From the NCBI GenBank assembly GCA_964036275.1, contig OZ038439.1, forward strand, positions 5,289,912 to 5,353,911: DNA of 64,000 bases. Direction: 5' to 3'. Position numbers and translations under genes: made by a program. Shown one piece after another: positions 12,788 to 26,827 of this stretch (its first letter is position 1; each line of letters begins with the position of its first letter). Below the pieces are notes generated by a model. That model was given only the letters and a program-made list of their open reading frames with translations. It ran no database searches and had not been told where the DNA came from. The stretch is from Litoditis marina. Taxonomy: Eukaryota; Nematoda; Chromadorea; Rhabditida; Rhabditidae.

Positions 12788-13567
12788 ATCTCCACTACAA
12801 CTGAAATGACATCATCCCTAAAACCAACTTAGCCCTATATGATGTTTTGGAAACAAAACTGCTATATTTGAAATATCCGGATTCTAATTAGTCAGAACCA
12901 CTATCATTTGTTGTAATATGATCAAACATCTCCGAATTAATAAATCTCCACTACAACTGAAATGACATCATCCCTAAAACCAACTTAGCCCTATATGATG
13001 TTCTGGAAACAAAACTGGTATATTTGAAATATCCGTATTCTAATTAGTCAGAACCACTATCATTTGTTGTAATATGATCAAACATCTCCGAATTAATAAA
13101 TCTCCACTACAACTGAAATGACATCATCCCTAAAACTAACTTAGCCCTATATGATGTTTTGGAAACAAAACTGCTATATTTGAAATATCCGGATTCTAAT
13201 TAGTCAGAACCACTATCATTTGTTGTAATATGATCAAGCATCTCCTAATTAATAAATCTCCACTACAACTGAAATGACATCATCCCTAAAACCAACTTAG
13301 CCCTATATGATGTTTTGGAAACAAAACTGCTATATTTGAAATATCCGGATTCTAATTAGTCAGAACCACTATCATTTGTTGTAATATGATCAAACATCTC
13401 CGAATTAATAAATCTCCACTACAACTGAAATGACATCATCCCTAAAACCAACTTAGCCCTATATGATGTTCTGGAAACAAAACTGGTATATTTGAAATAT
13501 CCGTATTCTAATTAGTCAGAACCACTATCATTTGTTGTAATATGATCAAACATCTCCGAATTAATAA
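12788..13567 (+). repeat. Dimer repeated at 3-monomer spacing
   Basis: The pair CTGCTAT/TATCCGG followed by GTTCTGG/TATCCGTATTC at 12788-13099 recurs at 13256-13567. The unusual TATCCGTATTC combination sits at 13033 and 13501 (CCG coordinates), exactly 468 bp apart. One CTAACTT/CAAGCATC monomer (13100) lies between. A CTAACTT/CAAGCATC monomer also precedes the first pair (12632, with GTTCTGAAAAC), so a three-monomer unit repeated about twice is likely. Confidence 0.8.
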
Positions 13568-14035
13568 ATCTCCACTACAACTGAAATGACATCATCCCTA
13601 GAACCAACTTACCCCTATATGATGTTCTGGAAACAAAACTGGTACATCTGAAATCTCCGTATTCTAATTAGTCAGAACCACTATCATTTGTTGTAATATG
13701 ATCAAGCATCTCCTTATTAATAAATCTCCACTACAACTGAAATGACATCATCCCTAAAACCAACTTAGCCCTATATGATGTTTTGGAAACAAAACTGGTA
13801 TATTTGAAATATCCGGATTCTAATTAGTCAGAACCACTATCATTTGTTGTAATGTGATCAAACATCTCCGAATTAATAAATCTCCACTACAACTGAAATG
13901 ACATCATCCCTAAGACTAACTTAGCCCTATATGATGTTCTGGAAACAAAACTGGTATATTTGAAATCTCCGTATTCTAATTAGTCAGAACCACTATCATT
14001 TGTTGTAATATGATCAAACATCTCCGAATTAATAA

Positions 14036-16219
14036 ATCTCCACTACAACTGAAATGACATCATCCCTAAAACCAACTTAGCCCTATATGATGTTTTGGAA
14101 ACAAAACTGGTATATTCAAAATCTCCGTATTCTAATTAGTCAGAAACACTATCATTTGTTGTAATATGATCAAACATCTCCTAATTAATAAATCTCCACT
14201 ACAACTGAAATGACATCATCCCTAAAACCAACTTAGCCCTATATGATGTTTTGGAAACAAAACTGGTATATTTGAAATCGCCGTATTCTAATTAGTCAGA
14301 AACACTATCATTCGTTGTAATATGATCAAACATCTCCTAATTAATAAATCTCCACTACAACTGAAATGACATCATCCCTAAAACCAACTTAGCCCTATAT
14401 GATGTTTTGGAAACAAAACTGCTATATTTGAAATCTCCGTATTCTAATTAGTCAGAACCACTATCATTTGTTGTAATATGATCAAACATCTCCGAATTAA
14501 TAAATATCCACTACAACTGAAATGACATCATCCCTAGAACCAACTTAGCCCTATATGATGTTTTGGAAACAAAACTGGTATATTTGGAATCTCCGTATTC
14601 TAATTAGTCAGAAACACTATCATTTGTTGTAATATGATCAAACATCTCCTAATTAATAAATCTCCACTACAACTGAAATGACATCATCCCTAAAACCAAC
14701 TTAGCCCTATATGATGTTTTGGAAACAAAACTGGTATATTTGAAATATCCGGATTCTAATTAGTTAGAAACACTATCATTTGTTGTAATATGATCAAACA
14801 TCTCCTAATTAATAAATCTCCACTACAACTGAAATGACATCATCCCTAAAACCAACTTAGCCCTATATGATGTTTTGGAGACAAAACTGGTATATTTGAA
14901 ATCGCCGTATTCTAATTAGTCAGAAACACTATCATTTGTTGTAATATGATCAAACATCTCCTAATTAATAAATCTCCACTACAACTGAAATGACATCATC
15001 CCTAAAACCAACTTAGCCCTATATGATGTTTTGGAAACAAAACTGCTATATTTGAAATCTCCGTATTCTAATTAGTCAGAACCACTATCATTTGTTGTAA
15101 TATGATCAAACATCTCCGAATAAATAAATCTCCACTACAACTGAAATGACATCATCCCTAAAACTAACTTAGCCCTATATGATGTTCTGGAAACAAAACT
15201 GGTATATTTGAAATCTCCGTATTCTAATTAGTCAGAACCACTATCATTTGTTGTAATATGATCAAACATCTCCGAATTAATAAATCTCCACTACAACTGA
15301 AATGACATCATCCCTAAAACTAACTTAGCCCTATATGATGTTCTGGAAACAAAACTGGTATATTTGAAATCTCCGTATTCTAATTAGTCAGAACCACTAT
15401 CATTTGTTGTAATATGATCAAACATCTCCTAATTAATAAATCTCCACTACAACTGAAATGACATCATCCCTAAAACCAACTTAGCCCTATATGATGTTTT
15501 GGAAACAAAACTGGTATATTTGAAATCTCCGGATTCTAATTAGTTAGAAACACTATCATTTGTTGTAATATGATCAAACATCTCCTAATTAATAAATCTC
15601 CACTACAACTGAAATGACATCATCTCTAAAACCAACTTAGCCCTATATGATGTTCTGGAAACAAAACTGGTACATTTGAAATCTCCGTATTCTAATTAGT
15701 CAGAAACACTATCATTTGTTGTAATATGATCAAACATCTCCTAATTAATAAATCTCCACTACAACTGAAATGACATCATCCCTAAAACCAACTTGGCCCT
15801 ATATGATGTTTTGGAAACAAAACTGGTATATTTGAAATCTCCGGATTCTAATTAGTTAGAAACACTATCATTTGTTGTAATATGATCAAACATCTCATAA
15901 TTAATAAATCTCCACTACAACTGAAATGACATCATCCCTAAAACCAACTTAGCCCTATATGATGTTCTGGAAACAAAACTGGTACATTTGAAATCTCCGT
16001 ATTCTAATTAGTCAGAACCACTATCATTTGTTGTAATATGATCAAACATCTCCTAATTAATAAATCTCCACTACAACTGAAATGACATCATCCCTAAAAC
16101 CAACTTGGCCCTATATGATGTTTTGGAAACAAAACTGGTATATTTGAAATATCCGGATTCTAATTAGTCAGAACCACTATCATTTGTTGTAATATGATCA
16201 AACATCTCCTAATTAATAA
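14036..16219 (+). repeat. Transitional satellite segment with dimeric unit
   Basis: Fourteen monomers mixing TCTCC, TATCC and some TCGCC types, mostly with ATGATCAAAC and CTCCTAATT. From 15440 a two-monomer pattern appears. TCTCCGG with GTTAGAAAC alternates with GTTCTGG plus GGTACATTTG, at 15440/15596 and again at 15752/15908, and a related TATCCGG copy follows at 16064. CTTGGCCC marks the monomers at 15752 and 16064. CATCTCTAAAACC appears at 15596 and again in the monomer at 16376. No gene is present. Confidence 0.8.
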
Positions 16220-18247
16220 ATCTCCACTACAACTGAAATGACATCATCCCTAAAACCAACTTAGCCCTATATGATGTTTTGGAAACAAAACTGGTATATT
16301 TGAAATCGCCGTATTCTAATTAGTCAGAAACACTATCATTTGTTGTAATATGATTAAACATCTCCGAATTAATAAATCTCCACTACAACTGAAATGACAT
16401 CATCTCTAAAACCAACTTAGCCCTATATGATGTTTTGGAAACAAAACTGGTATATTTGAAATCGCCGTATTCTAATAAGTCAGAAACACTATCATTTGTT
16501 GTAATATGATTAAACATCTCCGAATTAATAAATCTCCACTACAACTGAAATGACATCATCCCTAAAACCAACTTAGCCCTATATGATGTTTTGGAAACAA
16601 AACTGGTATATTTGAAATCGCCGTATTCTAATTAGTCAGAAACACTATCATTTGTTGTAATATGATTAAACATTTCCGAATTAATAAATCTCCACTACAA
16701 CTGAAATGACATCATCCCTAAAACCAACTTAGCCCTATATGATGTTTTGGAAACAAAACTGGTATATTTGAAATCGCCGTATTCTAACTAGTCAGAAACA
16801 CTATCCTTTGTTGTAATATGATTAAACACCTCCGAATTAATAAATCTCCACTACAACTGAAATGACATCATCCCTAAAACCAACTTAGCCCTATATGATG
16901 TTTTGGAAACAAAACTGGTATATTTGAAATCGCCGTATTCTAATTAGTCAGAAACACTATCATTTGTTGTAATATGATTAAACATCTCCGAATTAATAAA
17001 TCTCCACTACAACTGAAATTACATCATCCCTAAAACCAACTTAGCCCTATATGATGTTTTGGAAACAAAACTGGTATATTTGAAATCGCCGTATTCTAAC
17101 TAGTCAGAAACACTATCATTTGTTGTAATGTGATTAAACATCTCCGAATTAATAAATCTCCACTACAACTGAAATGACATCATCCCTAAAACCAACTTAG
17201 CCCTATATGATGTTTTGGAAACAAAACTGGTATATTTGAAATCGCCGTATTCTAATTAGTCAGAACCACTATCATTTGTTGTAATATGATCAAACATCTC
17301 CGAATTAATAAATCTCCACTACAACTGAAATGACATCATCCCTAAAACCAACTTAGCCCTATATGATGTTTTGGAAACAAAACTGGTATATTTGAAATCG
17401 CCGTATTCTAATTAGTCAGAACCACTATCATATGTTGTAATATGATCAAACATCTCCGAATTAATAAATCTCCACTACAACTGAAATGACATCATCCCTA
17501 AAACTAACTTAGCCCTATATGATGTTTTGGAAACAAAACTGGTATATTTGAAATCGCCGTATTCTAATTAGTCAGAAACACTATCATTTGTTGTAATATG
17601 ATTAAACATCTCCGAATTAATAAATCTCCACTACAACTGAAATGACATCATCCCTAAAACCAACTTAGCCCTATATGATGTTTTGGAAACAAAACTGGTA
17701 TATTTGAAATCGCCGTATTCTAATTAGTCAGAACCACTATCATTTGTTGTAATATGATCAAACATCTCCGAATTAATAAATCTCCACTACAACTGAAATG
17801 ACATCATCCCTAAAACCAACTAAGCCCTATATGATGTTTTGGAAACAAAACTGGTATATTTGAAATCGCCTTATTCTAATTAGTCAGAACCACTATCATT
17901 TGTTGTAATATGATCAAACATCTCCGAATTAATAAATCTCCACTACAACTGAAATGACATCATCCCTAAAACCAACTTAGCCCTATATGATGTTTTGGAA
18001 ACAAAACTGGTATATTTGAAATCGCCGTATTCTAATTAGTCAGAAACACTATCATTTGTTGTAATATGATTAAACATCTCCGAATTAATAAATCTCCACT
18101 ACAACTGAAATGACATCATCCCTAAAACCAACTTAGCCCTATATGATGTTTTGGAGACAAAACTGGTATATTTGAAATCGCCGTATTCTAATTAGTCAGA
18201 AACACTATCATTTGTTGTAATATGATTAAACATCTCCGAATTAATAA
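16220..18247 (+). repeat. GGAAAC/TCGCC satellite segment
   Basis: Thirteen monomers. The change at 16220 from TCTCC/TATCC to TCGCC (position 89 becomes G), and from CTCCTAATT to CTCCGAATT, is sharp and holds for most of the rest of the window. Position 65 is nearly all A here (GGAAAC) until about 18150, where GGAGAC starts to appear. Private variants include CTAATAAG near 16473, AAATTACATC near 17017 and CAACTAAGCC near 17818. Confidence 0.8.
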
Positions 18248-19495
18248 ATCTCCACTACAAATGAAATGACATCATCCCTAAAACCAACTTAGCCCTTTAT
18301 GATGTTTTGGAGACAAAACTGGCATATTTGAAATCGCCGTATTCTAATTAGTCAGAAACACCATGATTTGTTGTAATATGATTAAACATCTCCGAATTAA
18401 TAAATCTCCACTACAACTGAAATGACATCATCCCTAAAACCAACTTAGCCCTATATGATGTTTTGGAGACAAAACTGGTATATTTGGAATCTCCGTATTC
18501 TAATTAGTCAGAAACACTATCTTTTGTTGTAATATGATTAAACATCTCCGAATTAATAAATCTCCACTACAAATGAAATGACATCATCCCTAAAACCAAC
18601 TTAGCCCTTTATGATGTTTTGGAGACAAAACTGGCATATTTGAAATCGCCGTATTCTAATTAGTCAGAAACACCATGATTTGTTGTAATATGATTAAACA
18701 TCTCCGAATTAATAAATCTCCACTACAACTGAAATGACATCATCCCTAAAACCAACTTAGCCCTATATGATGTTTTGGAGACAAAACTGGTATATTTGGA
18801 ATCTCCGTATTCTAATTAGTCAGAAACACTATCTTTTGTTGTAATATGATTAAACATCTCCGAATTAATAAATCTCCACTACAACTGAAATGACATCATC
18901 CCTAAAACCAACTTAGCCCTATATGATGTTTTGGAAACAAAACTGGTATATTTGAAATTGCCGTATTCTAATTAGTCAGAAACACTATCATTTGTTGTAA
19001 TATGATTAAACATCTCCGAATTAATAAATCTCCACTACAAATGAAATGACATCATCCCTAAAACCAACTTAGCCCTTTATGATGTTTTGGAGACAAAACT
19101 GGCATATTTGAAATCGCCGTATTCTAATTAGTCAGAAACACCATGATTTGTTGTAATATGATTGAACATCTCCGAATTAATAAATCTCCACTACAACTGA
19201 AATGACATCATCCCTAAAACCAACTTAGCCCTATATGATGTTTTGGAGACAAAACTGGTATATTTGGAATCTCCGTATTCTAATTAGTCAGAAACACTAT
19301 CTTTTGTTGTAATATGATTAAACATCTCCGAATTAATAAATCTCCACTACAACTGAAATGACATCATCCCTAAAACCAACTTAGCCCTATATGATGTTTT
19401 GGAAACAAAACTGGTATATTTGAAATTGCCGTATTCTAATTAGTCAGAAACACTATCATTTGTTGTAATATGATTAAACATCTCCGAATTAATAA
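18248..19495 (+). repeat. Compound XY-XYZ-XYZ higher-order array
   Basis: Eight monomers of three kinds. X has CAAATGAAATG, CCCTTTATG, CTGGCATATT and CACCATGATTTG (18248, 18560, 19028). Y has GGAGAC, TTGGAATCTCC and ATCTTTTG (18404, 18716, 19184). Z has GGAAAC and GAAATTGCC (18872, 19340). The order is XY, XYZ, XYZ, giving 312-bp and then 468-bp periods. X carries at least five shared private changes, so these copies descend from one recent ancestor. The third X has ATTGAAC instead of ATTAAAC. Confidence 0.9.
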
Positions 19496-20587
19496 ATCTC
19501 CACTACAACTGAAATGACATCTTCCCTAAAACCAACTTAGCCCTATATGATGTTTTGGAGACAAAACTGGTATATTTGAAATCGCCGTATTCTAATTAGT
19601 CAGAAACACTATCATTTGTTGTAATATGATTAAACATCTCCGAATTAATAAATCTCCACTACAACTGAAATGACATCATCCCTAAAACCAACTTAGCCCT
19701 ATATGATGTTTTGGAGACAAAACTGGTATATTTGAAATCGCCGTATTCTAATTAGTCAGAAACACTATCATTTGTTGTAATATGATTAAACATCTCCGAA
19801 TTAATAAATCTCCACTACAACTGAAATGACATCATCCCTAAAACCAACTTAGCCCTATATGATGTTTTGGAAACAAAACTGGTATATTTGAAATCGCCGT
19901 ATTCTAACTAGTCAGAAACACTATCATTTGTTGTAATGTGATTAAACATCTCCGAATTAATAAATCTCCACTACAACTGAAATGACATCATCCCTAAAAC
20001 CAACTTAGCCCTATATGATGTTTTGGGAACAAAACTGGTATATTTGAAATCGCCGTATTCTAACTAGTCAGAAACACTATCATTTGTTGTAATATGATTA
20101 AACATCTCCGAATTAATAAATCTCCACTACAACTGAAATGACATCATCCCTAAAACCAACTTAGCCCTATATGATGTTTTGGAAACAAAACTGGTATATT
20201 TGAAATCGCCGTATTCTAACTAGTCAGAAACACTATCATTTGTTGTAATGTGATTAAACATCTCCGAATTAATAAATCTCCACTACAACTGAAATGACAT
20301 CATCCCTAAAACCAACTTAGCCCTATATGATGTTTTGGAGACAAAACTGGTATATTTGAAATCGCCGTATTCTAATTAGTCAGAAACACTATCATTTGTT
20401 GTAATATGATTAAACATCTCCGAATTAATAAATCTCCACTACAACTGAAATGACATCATCCCTAAAACCAACTTAGCCCTATATGATGTTTTGGAAACAA
20501 AACTGGTATATTTGAAATCGCCGTATTCTAATTAGTCAGAAACACTATCATTTGTTGTAATATGATTAAACATCTCCGAATTAATAA

Positions 20588-21991
20588 ATCTCCACTACAA
20601 CTGAAATGACATCATCCCTAAAACCAACTTAGCCCTATATGATGTTTTGGAGACAAAACTGGTATATTTGAAATCGCCGTATTCTAATTAGTCAGAAACA
20701 CTATCATTTGTTGTAATATGATTAAACATCTCCGAATTAATAAATCTCCACTACAACTGAAATGACATCATCCCTAAAACCAACTTAGCCCTATATGATG
20801 TTTTGGAGACAAAACTGGTATATTTGAAATCGCCGTATTCTAATTAGTCAGAAACACTATCATTTGTTGTAATATGATTAAATATCTCCGAATTAATAAA
20901 TCTCCACTACAACTGAAATGACATCATCCCTAAAACCAACTTAGCCCTATATGATGTTTTGGAAACAAAACTGGTATATTTGAAATCGCCGTATTCTAAT
21001 TAGTCAGAAACACTATCATTTGTTGTAATATGATTAAACATCTCCGAATTAATAAATCTCCACTACAACTGAAATGACATCTTCCCTAAAACCAACTCAG
21101 CCCTATATGATGTTTTGGAAACAAAACTGGTATATTTGAAATCGCCGTATTCTAATTAGTCAGAAACACTATCATTTGTTGTAATATGATTAAACATCTC
21201 CGAATTAATAAATCTCCACTACAACTGAAATGACATCATCCCTAAAACCAACTCAGCCCTATATGATGTTTTGGAAACAAAACTGGTATATTTGAAATCG
21301 CCGTATTCTAACTAGTCAGAAACACTATCATTTGTTGTAATATGATTAAACATCTCCGAATTAATAAATCTCCACTACAACTGAAATGACATCATCCCTA
21401 AAACCAACTTAGCCCTATATGATGTTTTGGAAACAAAACTGGTATATTTGATATCGCCGTATTCTAACTAGTCAGAAACACTATCATTTGTTGTAATATG
21501 ATTAAACATCTCCGAATTAATAAATCTCCACTACAACTGAAATGACATCTTCCCTAAAACCAACTTAGCCCTATATGATGTTTTGGAGACAAAACTGGTA
21601 TATTTGAAATCGCCGTATTCTAATTAGTCAGAAACACTATCATTTGTTGTAATATGATTAAACATCTCCGAATTAATAAATCTCCACTACAACTGAAATG
21701 ACATCATCCCTAAAACCAACTTAGCCCTATATGATGTTTTGGAAACAAAACTGGTATATTTGAAATCGCCGTATTCTAATTAGTCAGAAACACTATCATT
21801 TTTTGTAATATGATTAAACATCTCCGAATTAATAAATCTCCACTACAACTGAAATGACATCATCCCTAAAACCAACTTAGCCCTACATGATGTTTTGGAA
21901 ACAAAACTGGTATATTTGAAATCGCCGTATTCTAACTAGTCAGAAACACTATCATTTGTTGTGATATGATTAAACATCTCCGAATTAATAA
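20588..21991 (+). repeat. Higher-order unit C, copy 1
   Basis: Nine monomers repeated at 23396-24799, exactly 2808 bp (18 monomers) away. Markers: AAATATCTCC (near 20881), CTTCCC with CTCAGCCC (21056), CTCAGCCC with CTAACTAG (21212), TTGATATCGCC (21368), CTTCCC with GGAGAC (21524), and CATTTTTTGTAAT (21680). A private CCCTACATGATG and GTGATATG in the last monomer are not in the second copy. Confidence 0.85.
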
Positions 21992-23395
21992 ATCTCCACT
22001 ACAACTGAAATGACATCATCCCTAAAACCAACTTAGCCCTATATGATGTTTTGGAGACAAAACTGGTATATTTGAAATCGCCGTATTCTAATTAGTCAGA
22101 AACACTATCATTTGTTGTAATATGATTAAACATCTCCGAATTAATAAATCTCCACTACAACTGAAATGACATCATCCCTAAAACCAACTTAGCCCTATAT
22201 GATGTTTTGGAAACAAAACTGGTATATTTGAAATCGCCGTATTCTAACTAGTCAGAAACACTATCATTTGTTGTAATATGATTAAACATCTCCGAATTAA
22301 TAAATCTCCACTACAACTGAAATGACATCATCCCTAAAACCAACTTAGCCCTATATGATGTTTTGGAGACAAAACTGGTATATTTGAAATCTCCGTATTC
22401 TAATTAGTCAGAAACACTATCATTTGTTGTAATATGATTAAACATCTCCGAATTAATAAATCTCCACTACAACTGAAATGACATCATCCCTAAAACCAAC
22501 TTAGCCCTATATGATGTTTTGGAAACAAAACTGGTATATTTGAAATCGCCGTATTCTAACTAGTCAGAAACACTATCATTTGTTGTAATATGATTAAACA
22601 TCTCCGAATTAATAAATCTCCACTACAACTGAAATGACATCATCCCTAAAACCAACTTAGCCCTATATGATGTTTTGGAGACAAAACTGGTATATTTGAA
22701 ATCTCCGTATTCTAATTAGTCAGAAACACTATCATTTGTTGTAATATGATTAAACATCTCCGAATTAATAAATCTCCACTACAACTGAAATGACATCATC
22801 CCTAAAACCAACTTAGCCCTATATGATGTTTTGGAAACAAAACTGGTATATTTGAAATCGCCGTATTCTAACTAGTCAGAAACACTATCATTTGTTGTAA
22901 TATGATTAAACATCTCCGAATTAATAAATCTCCACTACAACTGAAATGACATCATCCCTAAAACCAACTTAGCCCTATATGATGTTTTGGAGACAAAACT
23001 GGTATATTTGAAATCTCCGTATTCTAATTAGTCAGAAACACTATCATTTGTTGTAATATGATTAAACATCTCCGAATTAATAAATCTCCACTACAACTGA
23101 AATGACATCATCCCTAAAACCAACTTAGCCCTATATGATGTTTTGGAAACAAAACTGGTATATTTGAAATCGCCGTATTCTAATTAGTCAGAAACACTAT
23201 CATTTGTTGTAATATGATTAAACATCTCCGAATTAATAAATCTCCACTACAACTGAAATGACATCATCCCTAAAACCAACTTAGCCCTATATGATGTTTT
23301 GGAAACAAAACTGGTATATTTGAAATCGCCGTATTCTAACTAGTCAGAAACACTATCATTTGTTGTAATATGATTAAACATCTCCGAATTAATAA

Positions 23396-24799
23396 ATCTC
23401 CACTACAACTGAAATGACATCATCCCTAAAACCAACTTAGCCCTATATGATGTTTTGGAGACAAAACTGGTATATTTGAAATCGCCGTATTCTAATTAGT
23501 CAGAAACACTATCATTTGTTGTAATATGATTAAACATCTCCGAATTAATAAATCTCCACTACAACTGAAATGACATCATCCCTAAAACCAACTTAGCCCT
23601 ATATGATGTTTTGGAGACAAAACTGGTATATTTGAAATCGCCGTATTCTAATTAGTCAGAAACACTATCATTTGTTGTAATATGATTAAATATCTCCGAA
23701 TTAATAAATCTCCACTACAACTGAAATGACATCATCCCTAAAACCAACTTAGCCCTATATGATGTTTTGGAAACAAAACTGGTATATTTGAAATCGCCGT
23801 ATTCTAATTAGTCAGAAACACTATCATTTGTTGTAATATGATTAAACATCTCCGAATTAATAAATCTCCACTACAACTGAAATGAGATCTTCCCTAAAAC
23901 CAACTCAGCCCTATATGATGTTTTGGAAACAAAACTGGTATATTTGAAATCGCCGTATTTTAATTAGTCAGAAACACTATCATTTGTTGTAATATGATTA
24001 AACATCTCCGAATTAATAAATCTCCACTACAACTGAAATGACATCATCCCTAAAACCAACTCAGCCCTATATGATGTTTTGGAAACAAAACTGGTATATT
24101 TGAAATCGCCGTATTCTAACTAGTCAGAAACACTATCATTTGTTGTAATATGATTAAACATCTCCGAATTAATAAATCTCCACTACAACTGAAATGACAT
24201 CATCCCTAAAACCAACTTAGCCCTATATGATGTTTTGGAAACAAAACTGGTATATTTGATATCGCCGTATTCTAACTAGTCAGAAACACTATCATTTGTT
24301 GTAATATGATTAAACATCTCCGAATTAATAAATCTCCACTACAACTGAAATGACATCTTCCCTAAAACCAACTTAGCCCTATATGATGTTTTGGAGACAA
24401 AACTGGTATATTTGAAATCGCCGTATTCTAATTAGTCAGAAACACTATCATTTGTTGTAATATGATTAAACATCTCCGAATTAATAAATCTCCACTACAA
24501 CTGAAATGACATCATCCCTAAAACCAACTTAGCCCTATATGATGTTTTGGAAACAAAACTGGTATATTTGAAATCGCCGTATTCTAATTAGTCAGAAACA
24601 CTATCATTTTTTGTAATATGATTAAACATCTCCGAATTAATAAATCTCCACTACAACTGAAATGACATCATCCCTAAAACCAACTTAGCCCTATATGATG
24701 TTTTGGAAACAAAACTGGTATATTTGAAATCGCCGTATTCTAACTAGTCAGAAACACTATCATTTGTTGTAATATGATTAAACATCTCCGAATTAATAA
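23396..24799 (+). repeat. Higher-order unit C, copy 2
   Basis: Same marker order as 20588-21991: AAATATCTCC near 23690, CTTCCC/CTCAGCCC (23864), CTCAGCCC (24020), TTGATATCGCC (24176), CTTCCC/GGAGAC (24332) and CATTTTTTGTAAT (24488). The monomer at 23864 has gained GAGATCTTCC (the C of GACATC becomes G) and CGTATTTTAATT. The GAGATC change is passed to the two later copies, giving the order in which the copies arose. Confidence 0.85.
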
Positions 24800-25735
24800 A
24801 TCTCCACTACAACTGAAATGACATCATCCCTAAAACCAACTTAGCCCTATATGATGTTTTGGAGACAAAACTGGTATATTTGAAATCTCCGTATTCTAAT
24901 TAGTCAGAAACACTATCATTTGTTGTAATATGATTAAACATCTCCGAATTAATAAATCTCCACTACAACTGAAATGACATCATCCCTAAAACCAACTTAG
25001 CCCTATATGATGTTTTGGAAACAAAACTGGTATATTTGAAATCGCCGTATTCTAACTAGTCAGAAACACTATCATTTGTTGTAATATGATTAAACATCTC
25101 CGAATTAATAAATCTCCACTACAACTGAAATGACATCATCCCTAAAACCAACTTAGCCCTATATGATGTTTTGGAGACAAAACTGGTATATTTGAAATCG
25201 CCGTATTCTAATTAGTCAGAAACACTATCATTTGTTGTAATATGATTAAACATCTCCGAATTAATAAATCTCCACTACAACTGAAATGACATCATCCCTA
25301 AAACCAACTTAGCCCTATATGATGTTTTGGAAACAAAACTGGTATATTTGAAATCGCCGTATTCTAACTAGTCAGAAACACTATCATTTGTTGTAATATG
25401 ATTAAACATCTCCGAATTAATAAATCTCCACTACAACTGAAATGACATCATCCCTAAAACCAACTTAGCCCTATATGATGTTTTGGAGACAAAACTGGTA
25501 TATTTGAAATCTCCGTATTCTAATTAGTCAGAAACACTATCATTTGTTGTAATATGATTAAACATCTCCGAATTAATAAATCTCCACTACAACTGAAATG
25601 ACATCATCCCTAAAACCAACTTAGCCCTATATGATGTTTTGGAAACAAAACTGGTATATTTGAAATCGCCGTATTCTAATTAGTCAGAAACACTATCATT
25701 TGTTGTAATATGATTAAACATCTCCGAATTAATAA

Positions 25736-26359
25736 ATCTCCACTACAACTGAAATGAGATCTTCCCTAAAACCAACTCAGCCCTATATGATGTTTTGGAA
25801 ACAAAACTGGTATATTTGAAATCGCCGTATTCTAATTAGTCAGAAACACTATCATTTGTTGTAATATGATTAAACATCTCCGAATTAATAAATCTCCACT
25901 ACAACTGAAATGACATCATCCCTAAAACCAACTCAGCCCTATATGATGTTTTGGAAACAAAACTGGTATATTTGAAATCGCCGTATTCTAACTAGTCAGA
26001 AACACTATCATTTGTTGTAATATGATTAAACATCTCCGAATTAATAAATCTCCACTACAACTGAAATGACATCATCCCTAAAACCAACTTAGCCCTATAT
26101 GATGTTTTGGAAACAAAACTGGTATATTTGATATCGCCGTATTCTAACTAGTCAGAAACACTATCATTTGTTGTAATATGATTAAACATCTCCGAATTAA
26201 TAAATCTCCACTACAACTGAAATGACATCTTCCCTAAAACCAACTTAGCCCTATATGATGTTTTGGAGACAAAACTGGTATATTTGAAATCGCCGTATTC
26301 TAATTAGTCAGAAACACTATCATTTGTTGTAATATGATTAAACATCTCCGAATTAATAA
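25736..26359 (+). repeat. Unit C core, copy 3 (4 monomers)
   Basis: GAGATCTTCC/CTCAGCCC (25736), CTCAGCCC/CTAACTAG (25892), TTGATATCGCC (26048) and CTTCCC/GGAGAC (26204), as in 23864-24487, 1872 bp (12 monomers) downstream. The CATTTTTTGTAAT monomer that should follow is absent: 26360 corresponds to 24644, so one monomer was lost. Confidence 0.85.
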
Positions 26360-26827
26360 ATCTCCACTACAACTGAAATGACATCATCCCTAAAACCAAC
26401 TTAGCCCTATATGATGTTTTGGAAACAAAACTGGTATATTTGAAATCGCCGTATTCTAACTAGTCAGAAACACTATCATTTGTTGTAATATGATTAAACA
26501 TCTCCGAATTAATAAATCTCCACTACAACTGAAATGACATCATCCCTAAAACCAACTTAGCCCTATATGATGTTTTGGAGACAAAACTGGTATATTTGAA
26601 ATCTCCGTATTCTAATTAGTCAGAAACACTATCATTTGTTGTAATATGATTAAACATCTCCGAATTAATAAATCTCCACTACAACTGAAATGACATCATC
26701 CCTAAAACCAACTTAGCCCTATATGATGTTTTGGAAACAAAACTGATATATTTGAAATCGCCGTATTCTAATTAGTCAGAAACACTATCATTTGTTGTAA
26801 TATGATTAAACATCTCCGAATTAATAA

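Larger units (their letters stand above)
7643..14035 (+). repeat. Left-centre satellite subfamily (TATCCGG type)
   Basis: About 41 monomers dominated by variants uncommon or absent elsewhere: GAAATATCCGGATTC (positions 88-93), CTGGTACATCTG (78 and 81), ATGATCAAGCATC, CTTACCCC (45), GTTCTGG (60), CTGCTATATT (75) and AACCACTATC (111). Position 65 is almost always A (GGAAAC). Several of these co-occur in fixed combinations: CTTACCCC goes with CTAGAACC and GTTCTGG, and GTACATCTG goes with CAAGCATC. This allows higher-order units to be traced. The region is bounded on the left by shortened unit A and fades into mixed monomers after 14036. Confidence 0.85.
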
